Positions 23,871 to 31,622 of a stretch of 34,227 nt of DNA are shown here, in pieces. The position numbers and the translations under genes are program-made. Each line of letters opens with the position of its first letter. The first letter of the stretch is position 1. This stretch comes from a virus: positions 1-34,227 of IMG/VR virus record IMGVR_UViG_3300027985_000173. One strand, 5' to 3'. The notes below the pieces were generated by a model. The model was not told where the DNA came from. It saw only the letters and a list, made by a program, of their open reading frames with translations, and made no database searches.

Positions 23871-23906
23871 AACACCCCCTAACCCGGTACACCGGGAGGG
23901 GGTGTT
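23871..23906. terminator. Bidirectional terminator between islet and scaffold gene
   Basis: AACACCCCCT (23871-23880) pairs with AGGGGGTGTT (23897-23906), with an inner CCCGG/CCGGG stem. The plus strand continues AATTTTTAAA; the minus strand continues TTTCTATTT. It separates the convergent islet genes and scaffold gene, so it can stop both transcripts. Confidence 0.85.
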
Positions 23907-23937
23907 AATTTTTAAATCGTGTAAGGTAGTAGGGGGG

Positions 23938-24699
23938 TTATTTACCCGCAGCCTTGGCCTTTTCCCGGCGAAGTCGGTTGTAGGTCTCCATGTCGCCCTT
24001 GGAGGCGGCAGCAGCCATACGCGCCTCGATATCGGAGCCGCCCATGTCCGCGCCATCACCACCGAGGCCACCACCCTTGGAGGCGGGCCAGTAGTGCGGG
24101 GCGTCCTTCTTCAGGGCTTCGAGGAAACGGGCCGGGGTCAGCAGGTCGCCGTCAGCGTTCTTGAGCAGGTTGCCGTCCTTGTCGCGGGCTTCGAGTTCAC
24201 CCTTTTCGTTCACGACGAACAGTTCACGGGCGCGGCGGTTGATATCGTCCAGGGCCGAGGGTACGACTTTGGATTCGAGTGCCAGCTTGCCGACCTGCTC
24301 GCTGACGACATGGGATTCATATTTGGACCGGAACAGGTCGCGTTCGCTGGCAGTCTGTTCCAGCGTACCCTTCATGCCCTTGAGCTGGTCCTCGTAGGTG
24401 GCCTTGACACCGTCGACCTTCTTGGCGACCAGATCATCCAGACGACCATCCTTCAGCATCTGGAGGTCGGCGTCCTTGTCCATCTTTTCCAGGAGCTCGC
24501 GGGTCTTGACCGGGTCAATACCTTCGAACTGCTTCAGGGTCTCACCCTGCTTATTCAGCTTTTCCAGCAGCTCGTTGTTCTTGCCCTTCAGCCCGTCGAC
24601 CTCTTTGCCGACAGCTTCCTGAACCAGCTTGCCAACCTGACCGTTCAGGCTTTCCTTTACTTCCTGCGGGATCTCCGCGGTTCCGAAATCGAGTTCCAT
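23938..24699 (-). CDS. Capsid scaffold protein
   Basis: The 253-residue protein is highly charged and helical: long Lys/Glu-rich coiled coil at about 25-130 (GKNNELLEKLNKQGETLKQF), then LLTPARFLEALKKDAPHYWP and a Gly-rich linker before a basic C-terminal helix (DMETYNRLRREKAKAAGK). This plan, and the place between the MuF-like gene and capsid, is typical of phage scaffold proteins. The basic end probably binds coat protein. It starts behind AAAGGAG. Confidence 0.88.
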   Translation of the reverse strand: MELDFGTAEIPQEVKESLNGQVGKLVQEAVGKEVDGLKGKNNELLEKLNKQGETLKQFEGIDPVKTRELLEKMDKDADLQMLKDGRLDDLVAKKVDGVKATYEDQLKGMKGTLEQTASERDLFRSKYESHVVSEQVGKLALESKVVPSALDDINRRARELFVVNEKGELEARDKDGNLLKNADGDLLTPARFLEALKKDAPHYWPASKGGGLGGDGADMGGSDIEARMAAAASKGDMETYNRLRREKAKAAGK

Positions 24700-24711
24700 G
24701 ATGTACTCCTT

Positions 24712-25836
24712 TTAAAGTTGATAACCCTTTGCCTGAAGTTCCGCGATCGTCAGCGGCCTCAAACCGTCTTCGCTGAAGGTCGTGAGCTTCATATTGTTCT
24801 TGCGGTACAAGGCACCTTTGCGCTTGCCGAGGACTCTGTCCTGCACCCAAGCCGGTTGGCGCTTGAACCACGCCTCATAGCGCGACCGTGTTTCCACAGC
24901 CAACCCACGGCGCTCCGCTTGTGGGTTTCGCACTCCTTTACGGACCACCTTACCCGACTCCGGGTCGTAACGCAAGGTGGAATGTGCCTTCGACTTCGTT
25001 TGTTGGTTGTAATCAACAGACGGACGAGACACGGCCTCAATCATGTCGTCGATGTTCTCCCCCTTCATGATTGGGGTGCCAGTGGAACGGCATCCCCAAT
25101 GCGCCTTCCCGGGACCGCCAACGTAGGGCAGCTTATGCCCGATCGGCTTCCCGTCCAGGGTGTAGGGCTTCCCATCACGAACCCGGCAGATGGGTGACGT
25201 GTGGCCATCCAAGGTTGCCAGCCAGAGTTCGGCCTTAATGAGATCAGCGTTGGCCTTGAAAGACTCGGTCCGGGCCGTAGCGGCCAGATCCATAATACCG
25301 GAACGGATCACCGCGGAGGTGTTCTGGTTGGCTCTTGCGAGCACCGGGCCGAGTGTTTTCTCAACGTCCTGAATGGACTGTCCGGTGGCCCATGCGTTTC
25401 GTATGGACCGTGAAACAGCCGTTTGGAGATTATTATCCAGACCTTCCCACCAATCGGAGAAGATAGCACCTTGGAACGGGGTCGAGGTGATGGCCTGTAC
25501 CACGGCGGAGCCAGTAATGGCCACAGTGTCGGCATCCGCCAACTTCGACAGGGTGTCGGCGTTCCAGCGCACCTCAAGGTCCGCCAGACTGTTCAGCTTG
25601 GACAGGTTATCCGACTGCAGCGAAGTGTAGAAGGACCGAATCATGGCCCGGACTAGGTTCAACTGCTGTTCCAGACGTTCACGCCGCCACGTTGTCAGCT
25701 TCCCGGCCCCGTAGAGCTCCTTCATGATGGACTTCTGCAAGTCCGCGAAGCGTTTCTGGACCGCGGAGAGTTCCCCCTTGGTCAAGCTCGCAAGCTCTAC
25801 TTGGTGACGGATGAAGATGTCTTCGCGTTCAAGCAT
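24712..25836 (-). CDS. Minor head protein, MuF / SPP1 gp7-like
   Basis: The 374-residue protein has the MuF-type block ATARTESFKANADL (about residues 187-200) followed by LDGHTSPICRVRDGKPY and HWGCRSTGTPI. Family members enter the procapsid with the portal and may go into the host with the DNA. No toxin domain is fused at the C-terminus. The start overlaps the previous stop (TAATG) with AGGA upstream. Confidence 0.9.
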   Translation of the reverse strand: MLEREDIFIRHQVELASLTKGELSAVQKRFADLQKSIMKELYGAGKLTTWRRERLEQQLNLVRAMIRSFYTSLQSDNLSKLNSLADLEVRWNADTLSKLADADTVAITGSAVVQAITSTPFQGAIFSDWWEGLDNNLQTAVSRSIRNAWATGQSIQDVEKTLGPVLARANQNTSAVIRSGIMDLAATARTESFKANADLIKAELWLATLDGHTSPICRVRDGKPYTLDGKPIGHKLPYVGGPGKAHWGCRSTGTPIMKGENIDDMIEAVSRPSVDYNQQTKSKAHSTLRYDPESGKVVRKGVRNPQAERRGLAVETRSRYEAWFKRQPAWVQDRVLGKRKGALYRKNNMKLTTFSEDGLRPLTIAELQAKGYQL

Positions 25837-25982
25837 TAGTGTATCCTGTAGCTAGGAAGGTTCTTGTCCGATAAGTCGCCGCTGAAGCATGTGCATGCCC
25901 AACCGGAGAAGCTGAAGATCACGTAGAACTCGCCGCTCCAATCGTTATATGCGTCATACAGTGGTATCAGTGTCTTCTGCAT
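25836..25982 (-). CDS. 48-residue protein between portal and MuF-like gene
   Basis: The frame starts with ATG 29 bases inside the portal gene end and its TAA overlaps the MuF ATG (TAATG). The product (MQKTLIPLYDAYNDWSGEF..., ending SDKNLPSYRIH) is aromatic-rich with two Cys spaced by one residue. The ribosome binding site is weak (GAGGA about ten bases upstream). The exact coupling on the 3' side supports translation; the function is unknown. Confidence 0.55.
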   Translation of the reverse strand: MQKTLIPLYDAYNDWSGEFYVIFSFSGWACTCFSGDLSDKNLPSYRIH

Positions 25983-27492
25983 CGGGGTCGTCCTCGGCGT
26001 TGGGATCCTTCTCGGGGTCCGTTTCCTTATTGGGCAGGATAAGCGCGGGCGCCTCCTGCTCGATAAGGGCGCGTTCCTCCTCGGCGGTGCGGTCGTTGGG
26101 GACGATGCCGGCCTGCTGCAGATTGTTGAAGAAGGTGTCATACGAAATGCCACCGGACATCCAGCATTGCGTGAGGGCCGAAAGCTCCTGCGGGGACAGG
26201 GTCACTTCGGACAAGTCACTGTCATAGGAGAACGTGAAGGACTCGCGGCTCTTGCCAGTCCATTCAGCGATAATGTCCAGGCAGTCGCCAATGGCCTTGG
26301 CACCGAGCTGCATAACAGACAGCAGGGAGGCACCGGAAGCATTCTGGCGAAGGCGAAGGGCATCACCCGACTCAACCTGCGACTTGGAGGCACCAAGAAG
26401 CTGTGCGCCGTATTCGGCCGCTTCACCGTGGAGGTCCGAAATGGCCTCACGCATGTGCTCAAGGGCTGTTCCAGAAGGTTCGATGTACTTGGCGTCGCAG
26501 GTCTCCTTATCCGGAAGTGAGATTGCTACGGTGGAGCCGATAACCGTGGGGGTGCTGTCTTTGTCCAGACCCAAGAAGATCAGGAGGGGGTTGCAGGACA
26601 TGACCTCAGACTGCGAAAGGTCCGCGTTCTTCATGTAGATCTGTCCAGCACAGGACAGGATGCCTTCCACGGGGATGGGGTCGGTATTCCAGTCACGGTC
26701 AATGGAACCACAGCACACGACAGGGAGGCGCTCCAGGCGCTTACCAGCAATCTCGGGAACGCTGATCTCGGCGTCGTCGAAATCACCATCACCTTTTTCG
26801 TCCTTGAGAACGACGTAGACCGGAGTACCTTCGGGAGCCTCCTCGTCCGTTTCCGGATCGTAGGGCATCCCGTCCGCGTTCAGCACCTTGAGGCACAGCT
26901 TGCACAGCTTGCGGCCCGTACCGCTATCGGTGGCCTTACGGCTCTTGTGGAACTCCTGGAAAATGACGTATTCATCTTGTTTCCAGTCGACACCGGAAAG
27001 CGCCTTGTACGTCAGGATGCGCAGTTTCTGTTCCTTCTCGTCGAACTCAACAACGAGCCAGATGCGCCCGTAGCCGAGAGCATTGGAAACAGTGCGGCGG
27101 TAAACGTCGAGGAGATTTTCACGGAGGTACTCCATATCCTCGGGGAGCACAATGGTGGGCTCCTTACGCATGGCAATACCTGTGAAGGACCGAACCGTGT
27201 GTGCCACGATCATGGGGTAGCGAGCGCGTTGCAGGTATCCCATGTAAGCGGGGTTCGGGTGGTAGAACGGAAGTTCGGAGATGGACAGGTCGTCCGCTTG
27301 CAGGTCGCTCAAGGTATTGGGCGTCCCGGTGTCCACATTGGTCGGCTGCGGCGGAAGGGCGAGCATGGCGGCCGGCATGGGCAGGTATCTTGTGTTCAGT
27401 CGTTTGACTGCGCTTTCCCCGGCCATAGCGTCCCGCACATACCCCCAAACGTACCGATTCTTCTGGTAATCTTGGTGATACTCTAAAGACAT
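25954..27492 (-). CDS. Portal protein (DUF4055)
   Basis: The 512-residue protein matches the DUF4055 portal family: YLPMPAAMLAL, YLQRARYPMIVAHTVRSFTGIAMRKEP, SNALGYGRIWLVVEF, and the long helix block GAQLLGASKSQVESGDALRLRQ. The C-terminal end is very acidic. It lies directly behind the terminase large subunit with an AGGAGG site. It forms the dodecameric DNA channel at the head vertex. Confidence 0.94.
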   Translation of the reverse strand: MSLEYHQDYQKNRYVWGYVRDAMAGESAVKRLNTRYLPMPAAMLALPPQPTNVDTGTPNTLSDLQADDLSISELPFYHPNPAYMGYLQRARYPMIVAHTVRSFTGIAMRKEPTIVLPEDMEYLRENLLDVYRRTVSNALGYGRIWLVVEFDEKEQKLRILTYKALSGVDWKQDEYVIFQEFHKSRKATDSGTGRKLCKLCLKVLNADGMPYDPETDEEAPEGTPVYVVLKDEKGDGDFDDAEISVPEIAGKRLERLPVVCCGSIDRDWNTDPIPVEGILSCAGQIYMKNADLSQSEVMSCNPLLIFLGLDKDSTPTVIGSTVAISLPDKETCDAKYIEPSGTALEHMREAISDLHGEAAEYGAQLLGASKSQVESGDALRLRQNASGASLLSVMQLGAKAIGDCLDIIAEWTGKSRESFTFSYDSDLSEVTLSPQELSALTQCWMSGGISYDTFFNNLQQAGIVPNDRTAEEERALIEQEAPALILPNKETDPEKDPNAEDDPDAEDTDTTV

Positions 27493-27503
27493 TGTCTTCC
27501 TCC

Positions 27504-28802
27504 TTACATTGCGACAGCGGTCAACCGCGCCTTGCGCTTTATGACCGGGAATTTACGGTTCATGAAATATCCAAGCGCATCCGGCGCGTGGTCTTTGCCT
27601 TGGCTCTTATCGGGTGCTCCGCTGTCTGCATAAACCTGCTGTTCTAAACAGGCGGCAACTTCTGGACACCTCGCCACGTTAACCCAATACCTAAAATTCT
27701 TCAACCCCTGATTTACAGATAAAACGCGGTCCCGAACAAGTGGGTTGCCCTTGGGCGCATCGACTGTAAATCCGGCCAGCTTCAGGAGGGAGATATCAGA
27801 CCGGCTGGCATTGCGTGTATCACGGCTACCACCAGAGGCATCCGGGTAGACGTAGATCTTGTGATCGCCACCGAACCTTCCCTTGATGGCGTTGATAACG
27901 TCCGGGGTGTCGGCGCATCCCATAATCTCGTCAAGGGCCAAGGCGTGCTCGTTGCCGAACCCGTCCTTGCGTATAACATGCACAACGGTCGCCATCTTGT
28001 TCACGTTGAAGTCCATGCCAATGTGGAGGTCTTCCCCGGTAGCAATCTCCTCGGTGCAGGCGTGCTGGAAACGGTCGAAGATGTAGACCGACCCCGACAC
28101 GAGGTTGACGAACATGCCGTTGATGTAAGCCTTGACCAGCTGCGCCGGATACGAGGCGTACAGCGAATCGATGTAACCGTCCGGCAGGTACGGGTTGGAC
28201 TCGGTGGTGGCACGAACAAGCAGCCTATCGCTGAAAAAGCCGGACCCGAAAAACTTGTGGCAGAACTTGAACCCTTCCGGCGTGGTTGTGGCCATCACCT
28301 GATTAGGGTACTGGAACGGTCGCCCGTCTGCACCCTGTATGACCGGGAAGGGCTGCCGGATACGGGAGATGATCTTGTTCCAGCATGCCTCGGCCTGCGC
28401 CATTGGGAGGACATCGAGCTCGTCGGCCACAGCGGCGCCGACTTTGAAACCGATCAGCTTGTCCGGGTGGAGGGTGCGGCACAGGATGCGACCGTATTCG
28501 CCACGTTCCCCGAACTCGATTACGTTTTCGGAGGTCTTGACGCGATACTTGCCTTCCCACTCGGTCCCTGCTAATATCTCGTTGACGGTCGGGTAAAAGA
28601 TGTCCCGAATCAACGGATAAGACGGAGTGGTATATAAAAGATCGACTTTCGGGTACTCAAACTTCAGGGACAGCAGCTTGAGCGTTCCCGTTGTGGTTTT
28701 TCCACTTCCGAAACCACCAACGAACGCGGGGAAGCGTACCAGAGAATTGAAGAATCTATTCTGCGGTCGCGTCAGTTCGTAGGTCGTCCGTTCCAGTGAC
28801 AT
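27504..28802 (-). CDS. terL: Terminase large subunit
   Basis: The 432-residue protein has Walker A GGFGSGKTT (residues 29-37, K35), Walker B AAVADELD (D127, E128) and a nuclease domain with GMDFNVNK, YPDASGGSRD and DHAPDALGYF, the acidic residues that bind metal in RNase H-type terminase nucleases. It packages DNA through the portal. The start lies 47 bases inside the small subunit gene, behind GGAG, so the two are coupled. Confidence 0.96.
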   Translation of the reverse strand: MSLERTTYELTRPQNRFFNSLVRFPAFVGGFGSGKTTTGTLKLLSLKFEYPKVDLLYTTPSYPLIRDIFYPTVNEILAGTEWEGKYRVKTSENVIEFGERGEYGRILCRTLHPDKLIGFKVGAAVADELDVLPMAQAEACWNKIISRIRQPFPVIQGADGRPFQYPNQVMATTTPEGFKFCHKFFGSGFFSDRLLVRATTESNPYLPDGYIDSLYASYPAQLVKAYINGMFVNLVSGSVYIFDRFQHACTEEIATGEDLHIGMDFNVNKMATVVHVIRKDGFGNEHALALDEIMGCADTPDVINAIKGRFGGDHKIYVYPDASGGSRDTRNASRSDISLLKLAGFTVDAPKGNPLVRDRVLSVNQGLKNFRYWVNVARCPEVAACLEQQVYADSGAPDKSQGKDHAPDALGYFMNRKFPVIKRKARLTAVAM

Positions 28803-29358
28803 CAGTGAACTCCACGTCTATATAATCGGGGTCATTGTAAGCAATGATCTTGAGCGGGGGAGGCCCGCCTGCCAAACTACGGTCAGGGGTGGGAGCGTTG
28901 GCACGAGGAATTGCACGGGGGTTAGACATGGCACCGCCACCACCCCCGCCAAGGAGGCCATAGCGCTGATACATGAGAGCAATCGCAGGTATGCTGGGAA
29001 GGTGCTCCTGGACAGTGACCTTGCGTTCGACGCAGACCTCTTCACTGTCCCCATTCCGCTCATACTTGTGTTCGACTTTCGTGGTGGTGAATTTTCCGGT
29101 AGCCAACCGGAGGCAGGTTTCGTCCAAGGACGGGATCACGTCCCGGAGACCCTCGAGCATGGCTTGGACTAGCTCGGGATGCTTCTTGCGGTAGTTGAGC
29201 ATCGTTGCCGGGGTGACACCGCACTTCTCCGCGATCTTGTTAAAAGACAAGCCCTCCCGCAGCCAGCCCGTGATTTCGGTCAAGCGCGGTTGGACATTGT
29301 TCTCGTAACTTTTACGAGGGATCAAGTCGTTGATATCTACGATAGCTGTATCACTCAT
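28756..29358 (-). CDS. Terminase small subunit (HTH DNA-binding)
   Basis: The product begins MSDTAIVDINDLIPRKSYEN and has a helix-turn-helix at LREGLSFNKIAEKCGVTPATMLNYRKKHPEL (split as the two helices around EKCGVTPAT). A Gly/Pro-rich linker and an acidic tail follow. The order directly before terL supports the call. The start is uncertain: no clear ribosome binding site precedes ATG 29358, and in-frame starts at 29475 (ATG) and 29523 (GTG) also lack one. I chose 29358 because a promoter-like pair (29366-29394) ends just before it. Confidence 0.8.
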   Translation of the reverse strand: MSDTAIVDINDLIPRKSYENNVQPRLTEITGWLREGLSFNKIAEKCGVTPATMLNYRKKHPELVQAMLEGLRDVIPSLDETCLRLATGKFTTTKVEHKYERNGDSEEVCVERKVTVQEHLPSIPAIALMYQRYGLLGGGGGGAMSNPRAIPRANAPTPDRSLAGGPPPLKIIAYNDPDYIDVEFTDVTGTDDLRTDATAE

Positions 29359-29365
29359 AACTACC

Positions 29366-29394
29366 GTATAACCATTCCCGGCCTTCAGCGTCAA
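29366..29394 (-). promoter_or_regulatory. Promoter-like site before the terminase genes
   Basis: On the minus strand TTGACG (29389-29394), 17 bases, TTATAC (29366-29371). The expected RNA start would fall at the ATG of the small terminase (29358), giving a leaderless message. If the gene starts further upstream the site lies inside coding sequence. Confidence 0.45.
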
Positions 29395-29583
29395 GGAGGA
29401 AGTTTTAGTTTGTGGGTTGATGCTCTTTTTGTTGTCGGGAGTGGACCCACGGCCACGACTATCCTTAGGTGACATCTGCTGGCAAAGATCTGAAAGCGGC
29501 CACCAGCAGAACTCCTCACACACGTTGCCAGAGCACCAGAACCGTGATAGAGAACGATATGTCTAGGCCGCCCCGCTTCCGGG

Positions 29584-29808
29584 TCAGGGAAGATGCTTCC
29601 AGGTGGTGCGGTTCAGGATCGCGTTCAGGGTTGGTTTCGGTATGCCATACTCGGCACAGAGCGCGTCCCGATCCGCACCATCTGAAAATTTACGCCGGAT
29701 TTCCCGGACTTGAAATTCTTTGAGTTTGGTACGGGGATTCGTACCCCCTACGTTACGTGATTTACCCGGGCAACCGTTTACCCCTTGGGGAAGGTTATTA
29801 CAGGCCAT
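29584..29808 (-). CDS. Stand-alone helix-turn-helix protein, HNH-associated type
   Basis: The 74-residue protein has FQVREIRRKFSDGADRDALCAEYGIPKPTLNAILN followed by RTTWKHLP (its two HTH helices and the wing). This is the pattern of the C-terminal DNA-binding module of many phage HNH homing endonucleases. The N-terminus (NGCPGKSRNVGGTNPRTKL) has no HNH catalytic residues. It could be a small regulator or the remnant of an HNH endonuclease. GAGG lies five bases before the ATG. Confidence 0.78.
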   Translation of the reverse strand: MACNNLPQGVNGCPGKSRNVGGTNPRTKLKEFQVREIRRKFSDGADRDALCAEYGIPKPTLNAILNRTTWKHLP

Positions 29809-29810
29809 TA

Positions 29811-30047
29811 CTACCTCGGAATCGGGAACCTACGGCGGGGGGTAGGTCCGTGAAAGTTAAGGTTCGGTTGCTTGGGCATGGCCGGGTGGAAGATGCAATT
29901 GAAGGCTTCCATGACCTCCTCGGCGGATGGGCCTTCCATGGACTTGCGGAGAGCCTCCATCATACGGCGTTCCGGTCCAGCGAAATCAATCACCAGCACC
30001 TTCTCCCCTTCCATGGCGGCATGCTCGTCAGGCGTCAACGTGTGCAT
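29811..30047 (-). CDS. 78-residue phage protein, unknown
   Basis: The ATG at 30047 is chosen because GGAGG lies six bases upstream; the longer frame to 30128 has none. The product starts MHTLTPDEHAAMEGEKVLVIDF and ends in a Pro/Arg-rich tail (GPTPRRRFPIPR). No family is recognised. It overlaps the end of the upstream gene by 20 bases. Confidence 0.7.
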   Translation of the reverse strand: MHTLTPDEHAAMEGEKVLVIDFAGPERRMMEALRKSMEGPSAEEVMEAFNCIFHPAMPKQPNLNFHGPTPRRRFPIPR

Positions 30048-30279
30048 AGACGTCCTCCGGCTTGGGCTGTCTGGCGCGGTGCCAATTGCCCGTCTTGAGC
30101 CCGTGCAGGAAGGCTTCCTTTTCGGCACCCCTACGGTTGCCGATAGGCTTCTGTGCTACGCCGGCCCGAAAGTGTTCAAGCAGGTTCAGGCGCGTGATGT
30201 ACGACAGCTCGACCTCGCAGATCGGGCAGGTGTACGAAAACTTGATCCCGTGTTGGTTGCAAGAGCTCATCAAAGTCAT
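30028..30279 (-). CDS. Small zinc-finger-like protein
   Basis: The start at 30279 overlaps the upstream stop (ATGA) and has GGGGAG six bases upstream. The 83-residue product has C7, H10, then CPIC (18-21) and a later His, a plausible Cys/His zinc site, followed by a basic helical region. It is probably a small nucleic-acid or protein binder; nothing more can be said. Confidence 0.72.
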   Translation of the reverse strand: MTLMSSCNQHGIKFSYTCPICEVELSYITRLNLLEHFRAGVAQKPIGNRRGAEKEAFLHGLKTGNWHRARQPKPEDVYAHVDA

Positions 30280-30671
30280 GACGTTCTCCCCTTGGCTCGA
30301 CACGCATATATGAAATAGCGCTCGACCTTCTTTTGCTTGGCCTCCATGCGGTGGCGCTCGGGTACGATACCCAGCATCTCGGCAACCGCGACCAAGTCGT
30401 TCACTTCTTGGCGCAGCAGTTCAATGTTCTCGATGTTTCCGGTCTTCTCGTGGAAGTCGTGTTCACCGAACCGCTGTATCTTTCCAACCGCCTGCACAAC
30501 CTCGCCCGATTCTTCGGACAGACAGGAGAACAGGTATTCCCGCTTGTGCGGGGTCATGGCTGGGACACCGTTCTTCTCGATTGCTCGGGCTATCTTGGCA
30601 TCCCAGCGGTCCACGTTCTTTTGCGCCATCTTACGTTGCGTAAGCATGGCCTCGATGTCATGTTCAGGCAT
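30276..30671 (-). CDS. MazG-like nucleotide pyrophosphohydrolase family protein
   Basis: The start at 30671 overlaps the upstream stop (ATGCCTGA). The 131-residue product has CLSEESGEVVQAVGKIQRFG and then NIELLRQEVNDLVAVAEML, the EExxE...ExxD-type metal-binding pattern of the MazG / all-alpha NTP pyrophosphohydrolase group. Such phage enzymes hydrolyse non-canonical or signalling nucleotides; the substrate cannot be told here. Confidence 0.8.
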   Translation of the reverse strand: MPEHDIEAMLTQRKMAQKNVDRWDAKIARAIEKNGVPAMTPHKREYLFSCLSEESGEVVQAVGKIQRFGEHDFHEKTGNIENIELLRQEVNDLVAVAEMLGIVPERHRMEAKQKKVERYFIYACRAKGRTS

Positions 30672-30951
30672 CCTTGACCCTTTTACCGAATCTGTGTGGC
30701 CACAGCGGGCAGGTTTTGATCTCACACTCGGCGACCTCTTTCCACGCGCCCTCTTCGCCGCAGTCGTTCAGGCACTTGAAACGGATGGACTTGAGCGGGG
30801 TGCGCTCGTAGGGTCCGTCCGGTCGGCACCCATCGCGGAAAATGTGAAGCGGGCATCCAGTGGCTTGGCAATGCCGAACCTCGTGAGTGTTATCTCCAGA
30901 GCAATCTACGCACTTGGCGCGGATGGCTTTCAACGGCCTTAATACTTCCAT
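30664..30951 (-). CDS. Tandem zinc-motif phage protein
   Basis: The 95-residue protein has two copies of a Cys pattern: IRAKCVDCSG...VRHCQATGCPL and IRFKCLNDCGEE...VAECEIKTCPLWPHRFG. This KxCxxC...C(x4-5)CPL repeat is common in small phage proteins and should bind zinc. The second copy has an extra residue in its CxxC. It is the first gene of an operon with its own promoter (30975-31003) and a GGAG site. Confidence 0.85.
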   Translation of the reverse strand: MEVLRPLKAIRAKCVDCSGDNTHEVRHCQATGCPLHIFRDGCRPDGPYERTPLKSIRFKCLNDCGEEGAWKEVAECEIKTCPLWPHRFGKRVKDA

Positions 30952-31012
30952 GATACGTCTCCTTTCTTTTCCCTAGTATAACTCGGGCCAATGGAAATCA
31001 CAAGACGTATCA
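30951..31012. repeat. Perfect 10-bp inverted repeat flanking a promoter (operator candidate)
   Basis: TGATACGTCT at 30951-30960 and AGACGTATCA at 31003-31012 are exact inverted copies, 52 bp centre to centre, close to five helical turns. One copy adjoins the start codon and ribosome binding site, the other overlaps the outer edge of the -35 box. Only the first can be in the mRNA, so this is a DNA-level site. Confidence 0.65.
30975..31003 (-). promoter_or_regulatory. Promoter of the zinc-motif / MazG-like operon
   Basis: On the minus strand TTGTGA (30998-31003), 17 bases, TATACT (30975-30980). The start codon of the first gene lies 24 bases after the -10 box, behind AAAGGAG. Confidence 0.75.
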
Positions 31013-31016
31013 CACA

Positions 31017-31163
31017 CTATTTTTGAGATTTTTTCGTGTGCTTGGAACCGTACTTCATGCCGAGGTAACCGACATAAGCACGCTCGGCCTTTTCCTTGGT
31101 TTCATAGATGCACTCCCCATCGCCGATGCGGTACTTCCCATTCGGGCATTTCTTAACAGGCAT
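31017..31163 (-). CDS. 48-residue conserved small phage protein (KCPNGKYRIG type)
   Basis: The frame starts with ATG behind GGAGG (six-base spacing). The product begins MPVKKCPNGKYRIGDGECIY, then ETKEKAERAYVGYL and a basic end. The pattern KCPNGKWRIGxGxCxYxTKxKAExAY is familiar from many phages; the function is unknown, the two Cys may pair or bind metal. It is a single gene between a terminator (31217-31254) and the next operon promoter. Confidence 0.82.
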   Translation of the reverse strand: MPVKKCPNGKYRIGDGECIYETKEKAERAYVGYLGMKYGSKHTKKSQK

Positions 31164-31184
31164 GAGGCACCTCCTAGATAACCC

Positions 31185-31214
31185 ACTATAGGGCAGTCAC
31201 CCCCATTAGGGCAA
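31185..31214 (-). promoter_or_regulatory. Promoter candidate of the 48-residue gene
   Basis: On the minus strand TTGCCC (31209-31214), 18 bases, TATAGT (31185-31190), 22 bases before the ATG at 31163. It lies just after a terminator, which fits a separately transcribed gene. Confidence 0.55.
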
Positions 31215-31216
31215 CA

Positions 31217-31254
31217 AGAAAAACCGGGAACCCCACCCAATGCAGAGTCCCCGG
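31217..31254 (-). terminator. Intrinsic terminator after the 114-residue membrane protein gene
   Basis: On the minus strand CCGGGGAC (31247-31254) pairs with GTTCCCGG (31224-31231), 8 bp with one G-U, followed by TTTTTCTTG. It lies 24 bases after the stop at 31278. Confidence 0.72.
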
Positions 31255-31277
31255 CGTCACAAGGAGTTGACAGAAAT

Positions 31278-31622
31278 TTATTTCTTCTTAGCCCGGCATT
31301 CGGGACAGGCCATCGGCTTGGGATCATACTTGTGCTGCTCGCAGGAAATGTCGTTCTCCTGCTTCCACCGGCGGAGGTCCATGATCTCCGTCATGGTCAT
31401 GCCGTACAGCTTGACTTCGTTGTGAACCAGCGCGTCCATGAGGACTTGGGTCGGGATGCGCAGGACTTCGCTATGGTAGTGAATCAGTATGCTGCCCATG
31501 TCCTCTTCGACCTTGACCCGTGCTGCCGCCTTGATTTTGAGAAAGGCGATTTCCTTGTCCTTCTTTTTCTGCATGATGTAGGCGCCGATAATGGCACCGA
31601 ACAGCAGCGCTACGATAATCAT
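31278..31622 (-). CDS. Membrane-anchored phage protein with C-terminal Cys pairs
   Basis: The start at 31622 overlaps the upstream stop (ATGA) and follows GGAGG. Residues 1-18 (MIIVALLFGAIIGAYIMQ) form one membrane helix, then a Lys-rich coiled helix, an acidic middle and a C-terminal CEQHKYDPKPMACPEC, a possible zinc site. No family is recognised. Confidence 0.75.
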   Translation of the reverse strand: MIIVALLFGAIIGAYIMQKKKDKEIAFLKIKAAARVKVEEDMGSILIHYHSEVLRIPTQVLMDALVHNEVKLYGMTMTEIMDLRRWKQENDISCEQHKYDPKPMACPECRAKKK

